A stretch of 64,000 bases of DNA. Origin: Aquatica leii (taxonomy: Eukaryota > Arthropoda > Insecta > Coleoptera > Lampyridae). Positions 10,012 through 23,621 of the stretch are shown one piece after another. The position numbers and the translations under genes were made by a program. Below the pieces are notes generated by a model. The model made no database searches, was not told the origin of the DNA, and was given only the letters and a program-made list of their open reading frames with translations. Within the stretch, counting starts at the first letter, position 1; the number at the start of each line of letters is the position of its first letter. The stretch is taken from contig CM069436.1 in NCBI GenBank assembly GCA_035610365.1, positions 57,489,505-57,553,504 on the forward strand. Reading direction: 5' to 3'.

Positions 10012-11300
10012 GCATACGCAGAGACTTTATTAAAACTCATTTCCCACGTAACCGTTCAGTAACATTCTTGTTTGACGTTTTGTTTAGATCCAGTATTGCT
10101 TTCCTTATTTTATTTTTTTTTATATTTTAAAACTATTTAGCACTATTTGTATTTTCTAAGTAAGTACTGAATAACAGTTATAATTTTGACGTCTAATTTT
10201 TGTACCTATATTAACAGCATTTTACAATGTTTACTCCTAAACAATACACCGTTTTTGTAATGGCGCATTTTCGAAGTGATACTCGCTATTTTGATATAAC
10301 TTAGTTGTATTTTCTTTAAAGGTGCATCGATCAACTCTGACTCAACCAACACATCACAGAAATAAAATTTATATACTACAACGTAAACAAACTTTGGTTA
10401 ATTGATTTTTAAATAAAAATTGTATTTGCAAAGAGAAATCTACAAGAAGGCATTTTCCACTCACTGGACCTGTTGATTTGTAATCGCATGGAACTAGATC
10501 CAAATAAACCGATGGCAAAATTATCTGCGGCAACAAGTATAAAGTCATTTTAAGTTCATTTTTAAACTACAAGCATGCAATTTTTGGGATTGTCAGTAGG
10601 AACTTTCTACAAAGCATTAAAAAAAAAACTTTTTGATGATTTCGTACAAGATTACGGTGTATCAAGAATTACATGCTCCTGACTTCTTGCAGCGTGTACT
10701 GAGTAAATGGTAAATGGTTTAATAAACTTGTTAGATCTAACTTTCTTTATGGCCCAAGCCTGGTTTTATTTAAGTGGATATGTAAATAGTCAAAATTATC
10801 GTATTGAGCAACCAAAAATCAACATATTTTTGTAGAAACAACATTCCATCCTTTGAAAGTTGGTGTATGGATTACAATGTCAATTATAGAAGTAATTGAT
10901 TCAATACTTTTTTGGAATGCAATAAACGCAGAACACTTTGGGTCAATATTTTGAGCAGCTAGATGACAAAGAACCTCAATTTAGCAAGTTGTTCTTTAAT
11001 CAATTGTTACTTTTACATTTGTTAGTGTTAAAGTTTTGTCATGTTCTCATTTTTTATGGTAATTTATTTCTCAATGTTGATTATTGTTGTGACCGTTTTG
11101 AATTGTACTCCTGGACACACTACTTCATAAGTCTAAAATAGACCTGAAGAAATCTGCGCACAACCGCACAAAACATAGCCGCTTTTTAAACACTTGAAAT
11201 TTTTTGATGTCTCTCTTCATCGAAAAGCTGAAAATCTAAAGTATTAACCTCAATTTGGTTTTTTTATTCAACAATTTTACAATGAAAGCAGACGCAAATG
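10012..11300 (+). pseudogene. Tc1/mariner-superfamily transposon copy, broken and interrupted
   Basis: This is a diverged relative of the element at 51042-52624. Shared landmarks are the TIR-proximal ATTAAAACTCATTTCCCACG (10032-10051), the segment coding for 'RME..PNKPMAKLSAAT' (10485-10535), an intron-like gap at 10537-10587, the block around 'ELHAPDFLQRVL' (10660-10695), 'YVNSQNYRIEQP' (10785-10815) and 'FEQLDDKEPQF' (10950-10985). Similarity then breaks and resumes near 11255-11290 with the part matching 'FIQQFYNEK'. The gap holds a PLE tail. Many frameshifts and stops; clearly dead. The TIR tip on the right is not recognisable. Confidence 0.7.
10986..11250 (+). mobile_element. PLE tail inserted in the Tc1/mariner copy, with hammerhead relic
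   Basis: The insert ends with a hammerhead-like motif at 11141-11180: CTGAAGA core, stem II TGCG/CGCA, then AAAACATA where GAAACGTA is expected, and GCC after it as in PLE B. It looks like a short, strongly 5'-truncated PLE B-type insertion containing only terminal sequence. The core Gs are changed, so it is probably inactive. Confidence 0.5.
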
Positions 11301-11878
11301 TTGTGGCGATGAATCTTGAATAAAACGTGTATGAATCATGTATTTAGAGTTAAGCGCAGATTATCATGCTATTTTATCTCAAATGTTTAAAGTTGTAAAC
11401 GCATTGCTTCCATATCTATGTTATTATAACTGTTTCTATATGTTTCATAATTATTATTACTCTAACACTACAATAGAAGTGGGTGAATGATGTGTGTACT
11501 AGAAGAGGGTCTAGAAATCAAAATGTCACTATCAAAGAAAAAGGTTAATAGTTTGCACTACATTCTCTTCATCTTAGTCATCTACCAGTAACGCAAGTAA
11601 AACAATACCAAAGCGCAGACGGCATAGAAAAACCAAAACTTAACGCAATAAACCCTAAACAGAAGTCTTATTCTTTTTAAATGAGATTAATATACACAGA
11701 CATTAAACATTTATGATACAATACATCACAAAAATTAAAGTTTGTTAAGACTAAGGAATTGCACATTAATTATTTAAGTTTTTGATTTAAAACATGTTTA
11801 TGGGCAAATAAAATCTTGTACGTAAAAAAATTTTTTTGAATTATTTTTTAATGTGTTTAGTAAAATGTAAATCTAAAT
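11301..11878. other. Noncoding DNA, nothing recognised
   Basis: About 580 bp with no convincing ORF, repeat or signal. Confidence 0.5.
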
Positions 11879-12520
11879 CTAGATTTTTATAAAAATTAAC
11901 AATAAGTAGGATATCGTTGTTAATTTCGATAGTTTGTCGAGAACGAAATCCCAATGGCGTCGACTACCAAAAATCATAATTGTTGATTTAGTAGGATTTA
12001 TAATTAAGCTATGATTACTAGAATTGTTAATGAGGGGTGAATGTTTGGAGTTGATTAATTTATTATTGTAATCTACTTCTAAAGGCAAAAATAAACAATA
12101 AATTTGTGAATCATCAGGATACGTATAAAAACCACAGTACCCCAAGTGTTGATAAGAAGATAAACAAAGAACGGAAGTGTAGATGCAATGTAAAGTAGGA
12201 TTAAAACTAAACTCTAAAGTACTTCAAATCTAACAACCTGTGGCAAGAATAATTATTTGTTTATAAATAAAGATTGCAAACGGTCTTTAAAATAAGATGA
12301 CATTATAATGAGATGGCACTATCACTGAAACACACGTAATGTAAAATTGACAATAAGAGTTTAGGATTAAGTGTCCAAAGCTTTGGAACAGTCAAGCATT
12401 ACAAATGCCGTCAGTTTACCAGAATCGATTGCGAGAAAAATCTTTTCAGTGACATAAGTTAAAGCTCTGGTACAACCATATGCCGCTCAAAGCCCGGACT
12501 GTTTTGGTAAAAGAACGTTA
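11879..12520 (-). pseudogene. LINE reverse transcriptase fragment
   Basis: Minus-strand fragments of a non-LTR RT in correct order: RALTYVTEKIFLAIDSGKL and LTAFVMLDCSKALDTL (about 12480-12370, the usual LDFSKAFDTI block), DRLQSLFINK and LFLPQVV (about 12290-12220), then YPDDSQIYCL (about 12120-12085, normally YADDSQIY) and SLIINPTKSTIMIFG (about 12020-11965). The catalytic YADD is altered and there are several frame changes. The style is Jockey/CR1-like, but the clade is unsure. Both ends are missing. Confidence 0.75.
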
Positions 12521-12819
12521 AACCGTGTTAAACTTAGTTAAGTTACTGTTCAACTAAATAATATTTTTTTTTTAATATCTTGGAAAGGGTCGGAAGGATA
12601 CTGATAGGACGGAGGTAAACACAATTTAATGACCCAGGGGAAGTTAGCCATAACTTTTCATCCATAGATTTCTACCGAGCGCGCACCGAACACACGCTCT
12701 TATTTTCAATGTGAAAGATGAATTTCTTGAGAAAATTTCTTAGTAAATCGATAGTATGAATAGTAGACCACAAAACAATTAAATAATCGCTACAATACTT
12801 TTCCTTCGAAATAAATATA

Positions 12820-15800
12820 TCATAATTTCAAAGAAGTCGTTGCGCGTCTTCACATAAAATTTTTTCTAACTCAAAAAGTATGTTTTTTATTTCGATAATT
12901 TTCTTGCAATAGATAAATGGATCTATAATCAACACAATATCAAATAATTGGAGGGGTGTTTTTTGTTTAAAGCAAATTATTTAATTTCAAAGTTGAGCCA
13001 TAACTTTTCACGGTATCCGTCACGCGTCTACGCCTAGAAAATTTTCTAACTCAAAAAGTATGTTTTTTATTTCAATAATTTTTTTGCAATAGATAAATGG
13101 ATCTATAATCAACACAATATCAAATAATTGGAGGGGTGCTTTTTGTTTAAAGCAAATTATTTAATTTCAAAGTTGAGCCATAACTTTTCACCGTATCCGT
13201 CACGCGTCTACGCCTAAAAAATTTTCTAACTCAAAAAGTATGTCTTTTATTTCAATAATTTTTTTGCAATAGATAAATGAATCTATAATCAACACAATAT
13301 CAAATAATTGGAGGGGTGTTTTTTGTTTAAAGCAAATTATTTAATTTCAAAGTTGAGCCATAACTTTTCACCGGATACGTCACGCGTCTAGGCCTAAAAT
13401 TTTCTAACTCAAAAAGTATGTCTTTTATTTCAATAATTTTTTTGCAATAGATAAATGGATCTATAATCAACACAATATCAAATAATTGGAGGGGTGTTTT
13501 TTGTTTAAAGCAAATTATTTAATTTCAAAGTTGAGCCATAACTTTTCACGGTATCCGTCACGCGTCTACGCCTAAAAAATTTTCTAACTCAAAAAGTATG
13601 TTTTTTATTTCAATAATTTTTTTGCAATAGATAAATGGATCTATAATCAACACAATATCAAATAATTGGAGGGGCGTTTTTTGTTTAAAGCAAATTATTT
13701 AATTTCAAAGTTGAGCCATAACTTTTCACCGTATCCGTCACGCGTCTACGCCTAAAAATTTTCTAACTCAAAAGTATGTTTTTATTTCAATAATTTTTTT
13801 GCAATAGATAAATGGATTTATAATCAACACAATATCAAATAATTGGAGGGCGTTTTTTGTTTAAAGCAAATTATTTAATTTCAAAGTTGAGCCATAACTT
13901 TTCACCGTATCCGTCACGCGTCTACGCCTAAAAATTTTCTAACTCAAAAAGTATGTTTTTTATTTCAATAATTTTTTTGCAATAGATAAATGGATCTATA
14001 ATCAACACAATATCAAATAATTGGAGGGGCGTTTTTGTTTAAAGCAAATTATTTAATTTCAAAGTTGAGCCATAACTTTTCACCGTATCCGTCACGCGTC
14101 TACGCCTAAAAAATTTTCTAACTCAAAAAGTATGTCTTTTAATTTTTTTGCAATAGATAAATGGATCTATAATCAACACAATATCAAATAATTGGAGGGG
14201 TGTTTTTTGTTTAAAGCAAATTATTTAATTTCAAAGTTGAGCCATAACTTTTCACGGTATGCGTCACGCGTCTACGCCTAAAAATTTTCTAACTCAAAAG
14301 TATGTTTTTATTTCAATAATTTTTTCCAATAGATAAATGGATCTATAATCAACACAATATCAAATAATTGGAGGGGCGTTTTTTGTTTAAAGCAAATTAT
14401 TTAATTTCAAAGTTGAGCCATAACTTTTCACCGTATCCGTCACGCGTCTACGCCTAAAAATTTTCTAACTCAAAAGTATGTTTTTATTTCAATAATTTTT
14501 TTGCAATAGATAAATGGATCTATAATCAACACAATATCAAATAATTGGAGGGGCGTTTTTGTTTAAAGCAAATTATTTAATTTCAAAGTTGAGCCATAAC
14601 TTTTCACCGTATCCGTCACGCGTCTACGCCTAAAAAAATTTCTAACTCAAAAGTATGTTTTTTATTTCAATAATTTTTTTGCAATAGATAAATGGATCTA
14701 TAATCAACACAATATCAAATAATTGGAGGGGCGTTTTTGTTTAAAGCAAATTATTTAATTTCAAAGTTGAGCCATAACTTTTCACCGTATCCGTCACGCG
14801 TCTACGCCTAAAAAATTTTCTAACTCAAAAAGTATGTCTTTTAATTTTTTTGCAATAGATAAATGGATCTATAATCAACACAATATCAAATAATTGGAGG
14901 GGTGTTTTTGTTTAAAGCAAATTATTTAATTTCAAAGTTGAGCCATAACTTTTCACCGTATCCGTCACGCGTCTACGCCTAAAAAATTTTCTAACTCAAA
15001 AAGTATGTCTTTTATTTCAATAATTTTTTTGCAATAGATAAATGGATCTATAATCAACACAATATCAAATAATTGGAGGGGCGTTTTTTGTTTAAAGCAA
15101 ATTATTTAATTTCAAAGTTGAGCCATAACTTTTCACCGTATCCGTCACGCGTCTACGCCTAAAAAATTTTCTAACTCAAAAAGTATGTCTTTTATTTCAA
15201 TAATTTTTTTGCAATAGATAAATGAATCTATAATCAACACAATATCAAATAATTGGAGGGGTGCTTTTTGTTTAAAGCAAATTATTTAATTTCAAAGTTG
15301 AGCCATAACTTTTCACGGTATCCGTCACGCGTCTACGCCTAGAAAATTTTCTAACTCAAAAAGTATGTTTTTTATTTCAATAATTTTTTTGCAATAGATA
15401 AATGGATCTATAATCAACACAATATCAAATAATTGGAGGGGTGCTTTTTGTTTAAAGCAAATTATTTAATTTCAAAGTTGAGCCATAACTTTTCACCGTA
15501 TCCGTCACGCGTCTACGCCTAAAAAATTTTCTAACTCAAAAAGTATGTTTTTTATTTCAATAATTTTTTTGCAATAGATAAATGAATCTATAATCAACAC
15601 AATATCAAATAATTGGAGGGGTGTTTTTTGTTTAAAGCAAATTATTTAATTTCAAAGTTGAGCCATAACTTTTCACCGTATCCGTCACGCGTCTACGCCT
15701 AAAAAATTTTCTAACTCAAAAAGTATGTCTTTTATTTCAATAATTTTTTTGCAATAGATAAATGGATCTATAATCAACACAATATCAAATAATTGGAGGG

Positions 15801-18800
15801 GTGTTTTTTGTTTAAAGCAAATTATTTAATTTCAAAGTTGAGCCATAACTTTTCACGGTATCCGTCACGCGTCTACGCCTAAAAAATTTTCTAACTCAAA
15901 AAGTATGTTTTTTATTTCAATAATTTTTTTGCAATAGATAAATGGATCTATAATCAACACAATATCAAATAATTGGAGGGGCGTTTTTTGTTTAAAGCAA
16001 ATTATTTAATTTCAAAGTTGAGCCATAACTTTTCACCGTATCCGTCACGCGTCTACGCCTAAAAAATTTTCTAACTCAAAAAGTATGTTTTTTATTTCAA
16101 TAATTTTTTTGCAATAGATAAATGGATCTATAATCAACACAATATCAAATAATTGGAGGGGTGTTTTTGTTTAAAGCAAATTATTTAATTTCAAAGTTGA
16201 GCCATAACTTTTCACCGTATCCGTCACGCGTCTACGCCTAAAAAATTTTCTAACTCAAAAAGTATGTTTTTTATTTCAATAATTTTTTTGCAATAGATAA
16301 ATGGATCTATAATCAACACAATATCAAATAATTGGAGGGGCGTTTTTTGTTTAAAGCAAATTATTTAATTTCAAAGTTGAGCCATAACTTTTCACCGTAT
16401 CCGTCACGCGTCTACGCCTAAAAAATTTTCTAACTCAAAAAGTATGTCTTTTAATTTTTTTGCAATAGATAAATGGATCTATAATCAACACAATATCAAA
16501 TAATTGGAGGGGTGTTTTTTGTTTAAAGCAAATTATTTAATTTCAAAGTTGAGCCATAACTTTTCACGGTATCCGTCACGCGTCTACGCCTAAAATGATT
16601 TCTGACTAAAAAGTATGTTTTTTATATCGATAATTTTTTTGCAATAGATAAATGGATCCATAATCAACACAATATTCAATAATTGGACGCGTGTTTTTTG
16701 TTTAAAGAAAATTATTCAATTTTAAAATTTAGTCATAACATTTCACGGTATGTCACGCGTCTTCGACTAAAATATTCTCTAACTCAAAAAGTATATTTTT
16801 ATTTCGATAATTTTTTTGTTATAGATAAATGAATCTATAATCAACACAATATCAAATAATTGGAGGGTCGTTTTTTTGTTTAAAGGGAGTTATACAATTT
16901 CAAAGTTCAGCCATAACATTTCACAGTAACAGTCATGCGTCTTCGCCTAAAATGATTTCTAACTCAAAAAGTATGTTTTTTATTTCAATAATTTTTTTGC
17001 AATAGATAAATGGATCTATAATCAACACAATATCAAATAATTGGAGGGGCGTTTTTTGTTTAAAGCAAATTATTTAATTTCAAAGTTGAGCCATAACTTT
17101 TCACCGTATCCGTCACGCGTCTACGCCTAAAAAATTTTCTAACTCAAAAAGTATGTCTTTTAATTTTTTTGCAATAGATAAATGGATCTATAATCAACAC
17201 AATATCAAATAATTGGAGGGGTGTTTTTTGTTTAAAGCAAATTATTTAATTTCAAAGTTGAGCCATAACTTTTCACCGTATCCGTCACGCGTCTACGCCT
17301 AAAAAATTTTCTAACTCAAAAAGTATGTCTTTTATTTCAATAATTTTTTTGCAATAGATAAATGGATCTATAATCAACACAATATCAAATAATTGGAGGG
17401 GCGTTTTTTGTTTAAAGCAAATTATTTAATTTCAAAGTTGAGCCATAACTTTTCACCGTATCCGTCACGCGTCTACGCCTAAAAAATTTTCTAACTCAAA
17501 AAGTATGTCTTTTATTTCAATAATTTTTTTGCAATAGATAAATGAATCTATAATCAACACAATATCAAATAATTGGAGGGGTGCTTTTTGTTTAAAGCAA
17601 ATTATTTAATTTCAAAGTTGAGCCATAACTTTTCACGGTATCCGTCACGCGTCTACGCCTAGAAAATTTTCTAACTCAAAAGTATGTTTTTATTTCAATA
17701 ATTTTTTGCAATAGATAAATGGATCTATAATCAACACAATATCAAATAATTGGAGGGGTGCTTTTTGTTTAAAGCAAATTATTTAATTTCAAAGTTGAGC
17801 CATAACTTTTCACCGTATCCGTCACGCGTCTACGCCTAAAAAATTTTCTAACTCAAAAAGTATGTATTTTATTTCAATAATTTTTTTGCAATAGATAAAT
17901 GAATCTATAATCAACACAATATCAAATAATTGGAGGGGTGTTTTTTGTTTAAAGCAAATTATTTAATTTCAAAGTTGAGCCATAACTTTTCACCGTATCC
18001 GTCACGCGTCTACGCCTAAAAAATTTTCTAACTCAAAAAGTATGTCTTTTATTTCAATAATTTTTTTGCAATAGATAAATGGATCTATAATCAACACAAT
18101 ATCAAATAATTGGAGGGGTGTTTTTTGTTTAAAGCAAATTATTTAATTTCAAAGTTGAGCCATAACTTTTCACGGTATCCGTCACGCGTCTACGCCTAAA
18201 AAATTTTCTAACTCAAAAAGTATGTTTTTTATTTCAATAATTTTTTGCAATAGATAAATGGATCTATAATCAACACAATATCAAATAATTGGAGGGGCGT
18301 TTTTGTTTAAAGCAAATTATTTAATTTCAAAGTTGAGCCATAACTTTTCACCGTATCCGTCACGCGTCTACGCCTAAAAATTTTCTAACTCAAAAGTATG
18401 TTTTTATTTCAATAATTTTTGCAATAGATAAATGGAGCTATAATCAACACAATATCAAATAATTGAAAGGATGTTTTTTGTTTAAAGCAAATTATTTAAT
18501 TTCAAAGTTGAGCCATAACTTTTCACCGTATCCGTCACCCGTCTACCCCTAAAAAATTTTCTAACTCAAAAGTATGTCTTTTATTTCAATAATTTTTTTG
18601 CACTAGCTAAATGGCTCTATAATCAACCCCATATCAACTAATTGGAGGGGTGTTTTTTGTTTAAAGCAAATTATTTAATTTCAAAGTTGAGCCATAACTT
18701 TTCACCGTATCCGTCACGCGTCTACGCCTAACAAATTTTCTAACTCAAAAAGTATGTTTTTTAATTTTTGCAATAGATAAATGGATCTATAATCAACACA

Positions 18801-19036
18801 ATATCAAATAATTGGAGGGGTGTTTTTTGTTTAAAGCAAATTATTTAATTTCAAAGTTGAGCCATAACTTTTCACCGTATCCGTCACGCGTCTACGCCTA
18901 AAAAATTTTCTAACTCAAAAAGTATGTCTTTTATTTCAATAATTTTTTTGCAATAGATAAATGGATCTATAATCAACACAATATCAAGTAATTGGAGGGG
19001 TGTTTTTTGTTTAAAGCAAATTATTTAATTTCAAAG
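12820..19036. repeat. Satellite array, ~180-bp monomer with ~2.3-kb higher-order repeat
   Basis: About 34 head-to-tail monomers of roughly 178-181 bp, each containing GAGCCATAACTTTTCAC and GTCACGCGTCTACGCCTA. Most are over 95% alike. Variant markers recur in the same order: CCTAGAAAA at 13033, 15338 and 17658 is each time followed by monomers with AATGAATCT, GTCTTTTAT and CACGGTATCC. This shows a higher-order unit of ~2305-2320 bp (13 monomers) present about 2.7 times. A class lacking ~9 bp (GTCTTTTAATTTTTTT) occurs at about 14136, 14838, 16446 and 17156. Two to three diverged monomers sit inside the array at about 16.57-16.96 kb, and others at the left edge. The right edge is abrupt. No ORF of note. 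Confidence 0.97.
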
Positions 19037-19700
19037 GCGCCAGATCTTTTATAACTAAAACTTCTGCCTCGAACAAGACAGACGGTCTAAGCTTGCAACG
19101 AATTTTTATGTTCGTAATCCTTGTTACTCTGATGTTTGGGTAACCAGAATAAAAGAGAAAGGTATGTTACCATAAAGGAAAGATTAAACAGGAATAAAAA
19201 CTTTAATTTAATAACGCAGATTATTAAAAAGAGTATATCTAATTCTCAATCTATAAATGCCAGAAGTATCGGCAACACAATACATAATTTGAATCGAAAT
19301 GAACAGCAAAAAAAATTTCGTAAGAAATATCATTTGTACACAGCATGCGATACAAACAAAATAATTAATGAAACTACTTTAATGGTATTGAAACAATTAT
19401 CGTAATTACGGAAATTAACATAAGCAAAAGTTCCGTGAGTGACTTTTCTGACAGCAACAAAATAGTTAAATAAACTTACTCATAATCTAGTACCTACTTG
19501 TTCGAAAAAAACGTTTTCCTCGGTGAGTGAGCCTGAAATAAATTTGAATAGCAAATTGTGTCAACCCAATGACTCACAAAAGCAAGATCTACAAGATTGT
19601 TAATTACTGCTAAAAAAAAGTACACATAACATAACACGATTATCGAATGCTGTTGTACACATTCAATAAAAGTTGGTTTCGCAGGTGTTTGCCGCATGAG
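19037..19700 (-). repeat. Diverged duplicated segment, copy next to the satellite
   Basis: This segment resembles 23622-24200 in the same orientation. Its edge GCCAGATCTT with GACGGTCTAAGCTTG (19039-19100) matches GCCAGATCTT with GACGGCTTAAAGCTTG there. About 440 bp further on in both copies comes a block with CGTTTTCCT and a GTGTCAA motif. On the minus strand both copies keep an acceptor-like TTTCAG/TTACAG and a donor-like GTAAGT. Its lower edge is exactly the satellite boundary. An 89-residue plus-strand ORF (19136-19405) is Asn/Lys-rich without family features. Confidence 0.6.
19480..19532 (-). other. Candidate small exon (paralogue of 24067-24111)
   Basis: On the minus strand a 53-nt stretch lies between an acceptor TTTATTTCAG and a donor GTAAGT (19474-19479). 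The corresponding place in the duplicated segment has the same signals. Its length differs from the paralogue by 8 nt, so coding is unlikely; a noncoding exon or chance is possible. Confidence 0.35.
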
Positions 19701-21756
19701 TAGGATCTCGAAGAAAAGTTCTTGTTTTCGGTTTTTTCAGTTTTAAACGTAGGCTTTACAGAGTTATACTCGTCCTATGAAGGTATTTATCGATATTAAT
19801 CCCTCTTTATTTTTTATTGAATAACAACATGTGGCCAAAGCGTGGCGGAACGGCTATCAAAACGGATGTAAATATCTTACCCTGTGACGAATAAATTACT
19901 GTAAATACGTAATGAATTTATAATTTGATTTCCATTACAGAGGATGTTATTAGAAACTTCCAGTCTTTAGACGAAACAGGCCATTTTATGTAGTTGTCAG
20001 CTTAGCGATTTCGTCGTAAAATGACAATCACAAGAAAAGATCGGCAGAAGGCGTCAAAACCGGAATCTTATTTTAATTCAATATACAGGGTATTACGTTA
20101 TGAAAATGTTGCACGTAACATGGCGGTTTCAAATCCCAAAATTGCAAAGCACTTTTATATTTAAAATACCGTTTTCGTGAAAAATGGTGCAGGTTTTTAA
20201 AAATTTTTACCCAAAAATTTAACCATAAAATTGTTTATAAAAAACAAATTTATAACTTACTGCAAAATCCGTACGTTATCTACTAGACAATGTATTTGAA
20301 AAATCGCGCTCAAAAGTTTAAGAATATTGATAAAAATTTGTAGCAGCAATCATTTTGTCCAATTTGGAAAATGCAGTTTTTAGAAAAACGCGTTCAAAGT
20401 TTTGAGTAAGATTCAATAGCAAAAAATGTTATTATGTTTTTAATCTGCATATAATTGACTTTTCAAATTGATATTTTCCTCTTCTTTATCCTTTCTGCCT
20501 GATTTTAAACCAAACCGAGATGTTCATGCAACTTCAGTCAACGATCGGTTAGATAACTTGATGCAGCAGTCGTCTTCAAAATTTAGCTTTATTATCTAAA
20601 ATTGCCATAATTTGTTTGATATTGCTTATTTCATCGTTGAAGATGCACAGAGCAAGATTTCTTGCAAAATCAAGAACAGTTTTTCCACTTGCTTTCTACG
20701 CTAACATTTTGCTGTATTTACTTTTACTATTATGACATTTGCAAACTATTATACACATTTTATATACTTTTTAGAACCTCGAAAATGAGTGATATAGCGA
20801 TATCGATTATCGATCATAAAGCGTTTATAGTGCGCAGCAGGGTGCCTTGGCATAACTTTCGAGAACGACTTCTTTGAAATTACTCCGGGCTATGAAACAT
20901 TTTTTTCTTATTCTAAACGCTGTAACGCAATATATTAACAAAATATATAGTATAGAAACACAAAACAAATTTCTTTTTGAAATTATATCACAAAAATTGT
21001 AAGCGATGGTAAAAAACACAAAAGGTAATCAAAATTACATAAAAATAGGAGCAGCAGTAGCATAAATAACAAAAATAAAACTTATGATTTGAATAAGTAT
21101 ATCTAAAAATTACAAAATTTACAAAAATATCAATTTAGATGAATTAATGTATGCTTAGATTTTCAGAAACTAATAATGAATTTATTAATTTGATTTTTTT
21201 AAATTAAATTGTTTCATTAAACGTTAAAACTAGAATTTGAAACAAAATAAAGTTTATATGTTGTGACAGTCTCAAATGAAATATAATTTGCATTTTGATT
21301 AAAATTACTATGCATTTAATGTGAATTTTGCTCACAACTAAAAAGGTTTTTTTAAGTAGTTATTATGTCAAGTTTGTGCTTTAGATTATAAAATTTTAAT
21401 ACTTTAGACAACAATACTGAAGTTGCACGTCATAAGCTTCACAACTACGCAGTGCTACATTATTACTTACGAAAATTATTGTTTTTAAGTTAAATATCTA
21501 TTTAAAAAATTATAATGTACTTTAATTCAAATAAGTACTATACAAAACATAATTGTTGATTTGATAAATTATTTTTTGCTATTCACTGCGGTTATTTTAT
21601 GTTGTGACTAAATTACACACAAAATTTTACTTATAATTAAACTACTAGATGGTTTAATAAATTGTATTTTTCTTTAATTCTATGGCACGTCAAAAATATC
21701 AAATACAAAAAATAATTTTTAAGTAAATAAATTGTTTTAATTTAAACAATTTTTTT
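19701..21756. other. Noncoding DNA, increasingly AT-rich
   Basis: No supported gene. Short ORFs at 20662-20877 and 20825-21019 overlap on opposite strands and have no family features. Confidence 0.5.
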
Positions 21757-21800
21757 CACGACCTGATGATTAAAACGTTGTCAACTTTGGTTACAACATT
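21757..21800 (+). ncRNA. Decayed hammerhead / PLE A-type terminus
   Basis: The stretch CACGACCTGATGATT AAAACGTTGTC follows the PLE A terminus closely (CACGCCCTGATGA ... GAAACGTTGGC, then GGTTGCAACTATGACAC there and GGTTACAACATTGACAC here). Stem I (GAC/GTC) covaries with PLE A (GCC/GGC), but stem II has been lost. It therefore marks an old PLE A-type insertion and cannot be an active ribozyme. Confidence 0.6.
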
Positions 21801-23621
21801 GACACCTCAAGCTCGCAAAATTTTCTTACTTACATGAGTTAAATAATATTTAAACATTTAATGTAATTATTATTTTAAAAATTTGTTATAAAAATAAATA
21901 TTTCATTTAGTGAACATTATGTTTTTAGTTACGTAATTTTACAAATTGTAGAAAGTCTCGATTAACAAACTTTACAAAACCTTAAACACTAAGACACAAG
22001 TGGTCAGGACCAAAACAAAAAACAGTATGCATGATAAACAACGAATGGGGCAGTGAAAAACTTCTACTTCTAACTTCCGTTCTTACCAACTAAAACTAAA
22101 CAGTATTGCAAACTTAAATAACAAGACTACAAAATGCACAATTTCATTTAAATATTATGTTAAAGTATATTTACTTTTAGGTGTTTTATGACAAACGTAT
22201 TGAAAAAATTTTTATGTAATATTGATTAAACATTACCTTAATTATTTATTCTATTAACAGTTGTTTTAAAAATGTAGTTTATAAAAATTAAATACTAATA
22301 GTAAAAATTTGCTTTTTAAGCTGAATTTTAATTAATTATCTGTCTAACATTTTTAAAACTTTGTTATTAACAATACATAATTTAGCAACATTGTTTATAT
22401 ATGATTATCTTTTACTTTTTATTTATAATATTATTAAAGTGTCTTTGTTAACGTTTATATAAGACAAGAAAAAATTGTAAAATAAGTAAAAACAGTATTT
22501 AAAATAGGTAATTTAAATTTTATTGTTAAATTAATAAAAATTTGACTTGATAAAGCTGCAGATTAAGCCTGTAAACGTTTAAAAATTTAAAGTTAAGTAC
22601 ATTTTCAAATTGCTAATATTTTTACTAGATTTAAATATATAAATTACATTAAATAGTAGCATAAGCTTTGAATGTCATTAAATTTGTATTCAAGAGTTTA
22701 AATAAAGAAGTAAATTTATTGGTATTTAGTGTATTTAAAAAGAGATTGTTTTAATGTATCAAGTGGCTTGTATTTAACGAACAATTAATTAAAGTAGAAT
22801 TTTACTAAAGTAGCAAAAAGACGATGTAATTCTTTTTGAAGAGCTTAAAACACCGAAAAATAATACTATTAATTTGCACATAAAATTGTGCTGGTAATTT
22901 GTTTAATAGCTTTAATTGTTTTTATAAGTAGAATAAAAATTGCAATAAATATAATATTTTAAAAACAATGATAGGTTATAATTGTTTATATTTAGTATGC
23001 GTTTTTAAATTAGAGCAAAAAAAATGTCAAAAATAACATGTAAGCTTGTAAACTTTAGATTTACGTTAGATAGGAATTGATTTTTATTTTTAACTATAAA
23101 TAATTTCAGTTTGTCAAAAATAATATTACATTTTTTTAAATTTCTACGAGGAGCGAAAGCAGTAACCACATTACGAAAACCATCTAAGCCATATTTTTAA
23201 AAAAGCTTTATACAAACACCAACTGTAATAAGTTAAAAAATTAATAGTAATTTTTACATCGTTTGTATATAGCAAATATTCAAAAACTATTTTTTTTGTA
23301 ATGATAAAATTGTTTTTAGAAAAGCAAATATTGTGTTCATATTGGATATTTTGTATGAGCCTATCTATTGTATTTCTGCATAAATATGTTTATCTATGTT
23401 TCAGTTTTTTAAATTTTTTGATTGTAATTTCTACGTAAGACTTTTTCTAATAAATGTTCATTACAAATAAGTTTTAAACATCAATGACAATTCTTCCTTG
23501 TTTTGCGTCTTTTTTGTAATTCCAGTTGGTAGATACAACAAGAACCAACCACTACGCGCGTCCTAAAACATAATGTTAAACGAGAAGTAGAAAAGTTTAA
23601 GTGATAAAAATTTTATTTTAG
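21801..23621. other. AT-rich noncoding block
   Basis: About 1.8 kb of very AT-rich DNA after the PLE terminus relic. No ORF or repeat unit recognised. Confidence 0.5.

Noticed and set aside
12105-12125. CTGATGA on the minus strand as a hammerhead core
   Set aside because: It is the coding sequence of the LINE RT motif (YPDDSQIY) and lacks stem II and GAAAC.
12820-19036. CRISPR array
   Set aside because: The whole 180-bp monomer is repeated, with no short repeat/unique spacer pattern; this is a eukaryotic satellite.
19136-19405. 89-residue ORF as a gene
   Set aside because: Asn/Lys-rich, no homologue recognised, lies in a duplicated segment and the frame is not kept in the sister copy.
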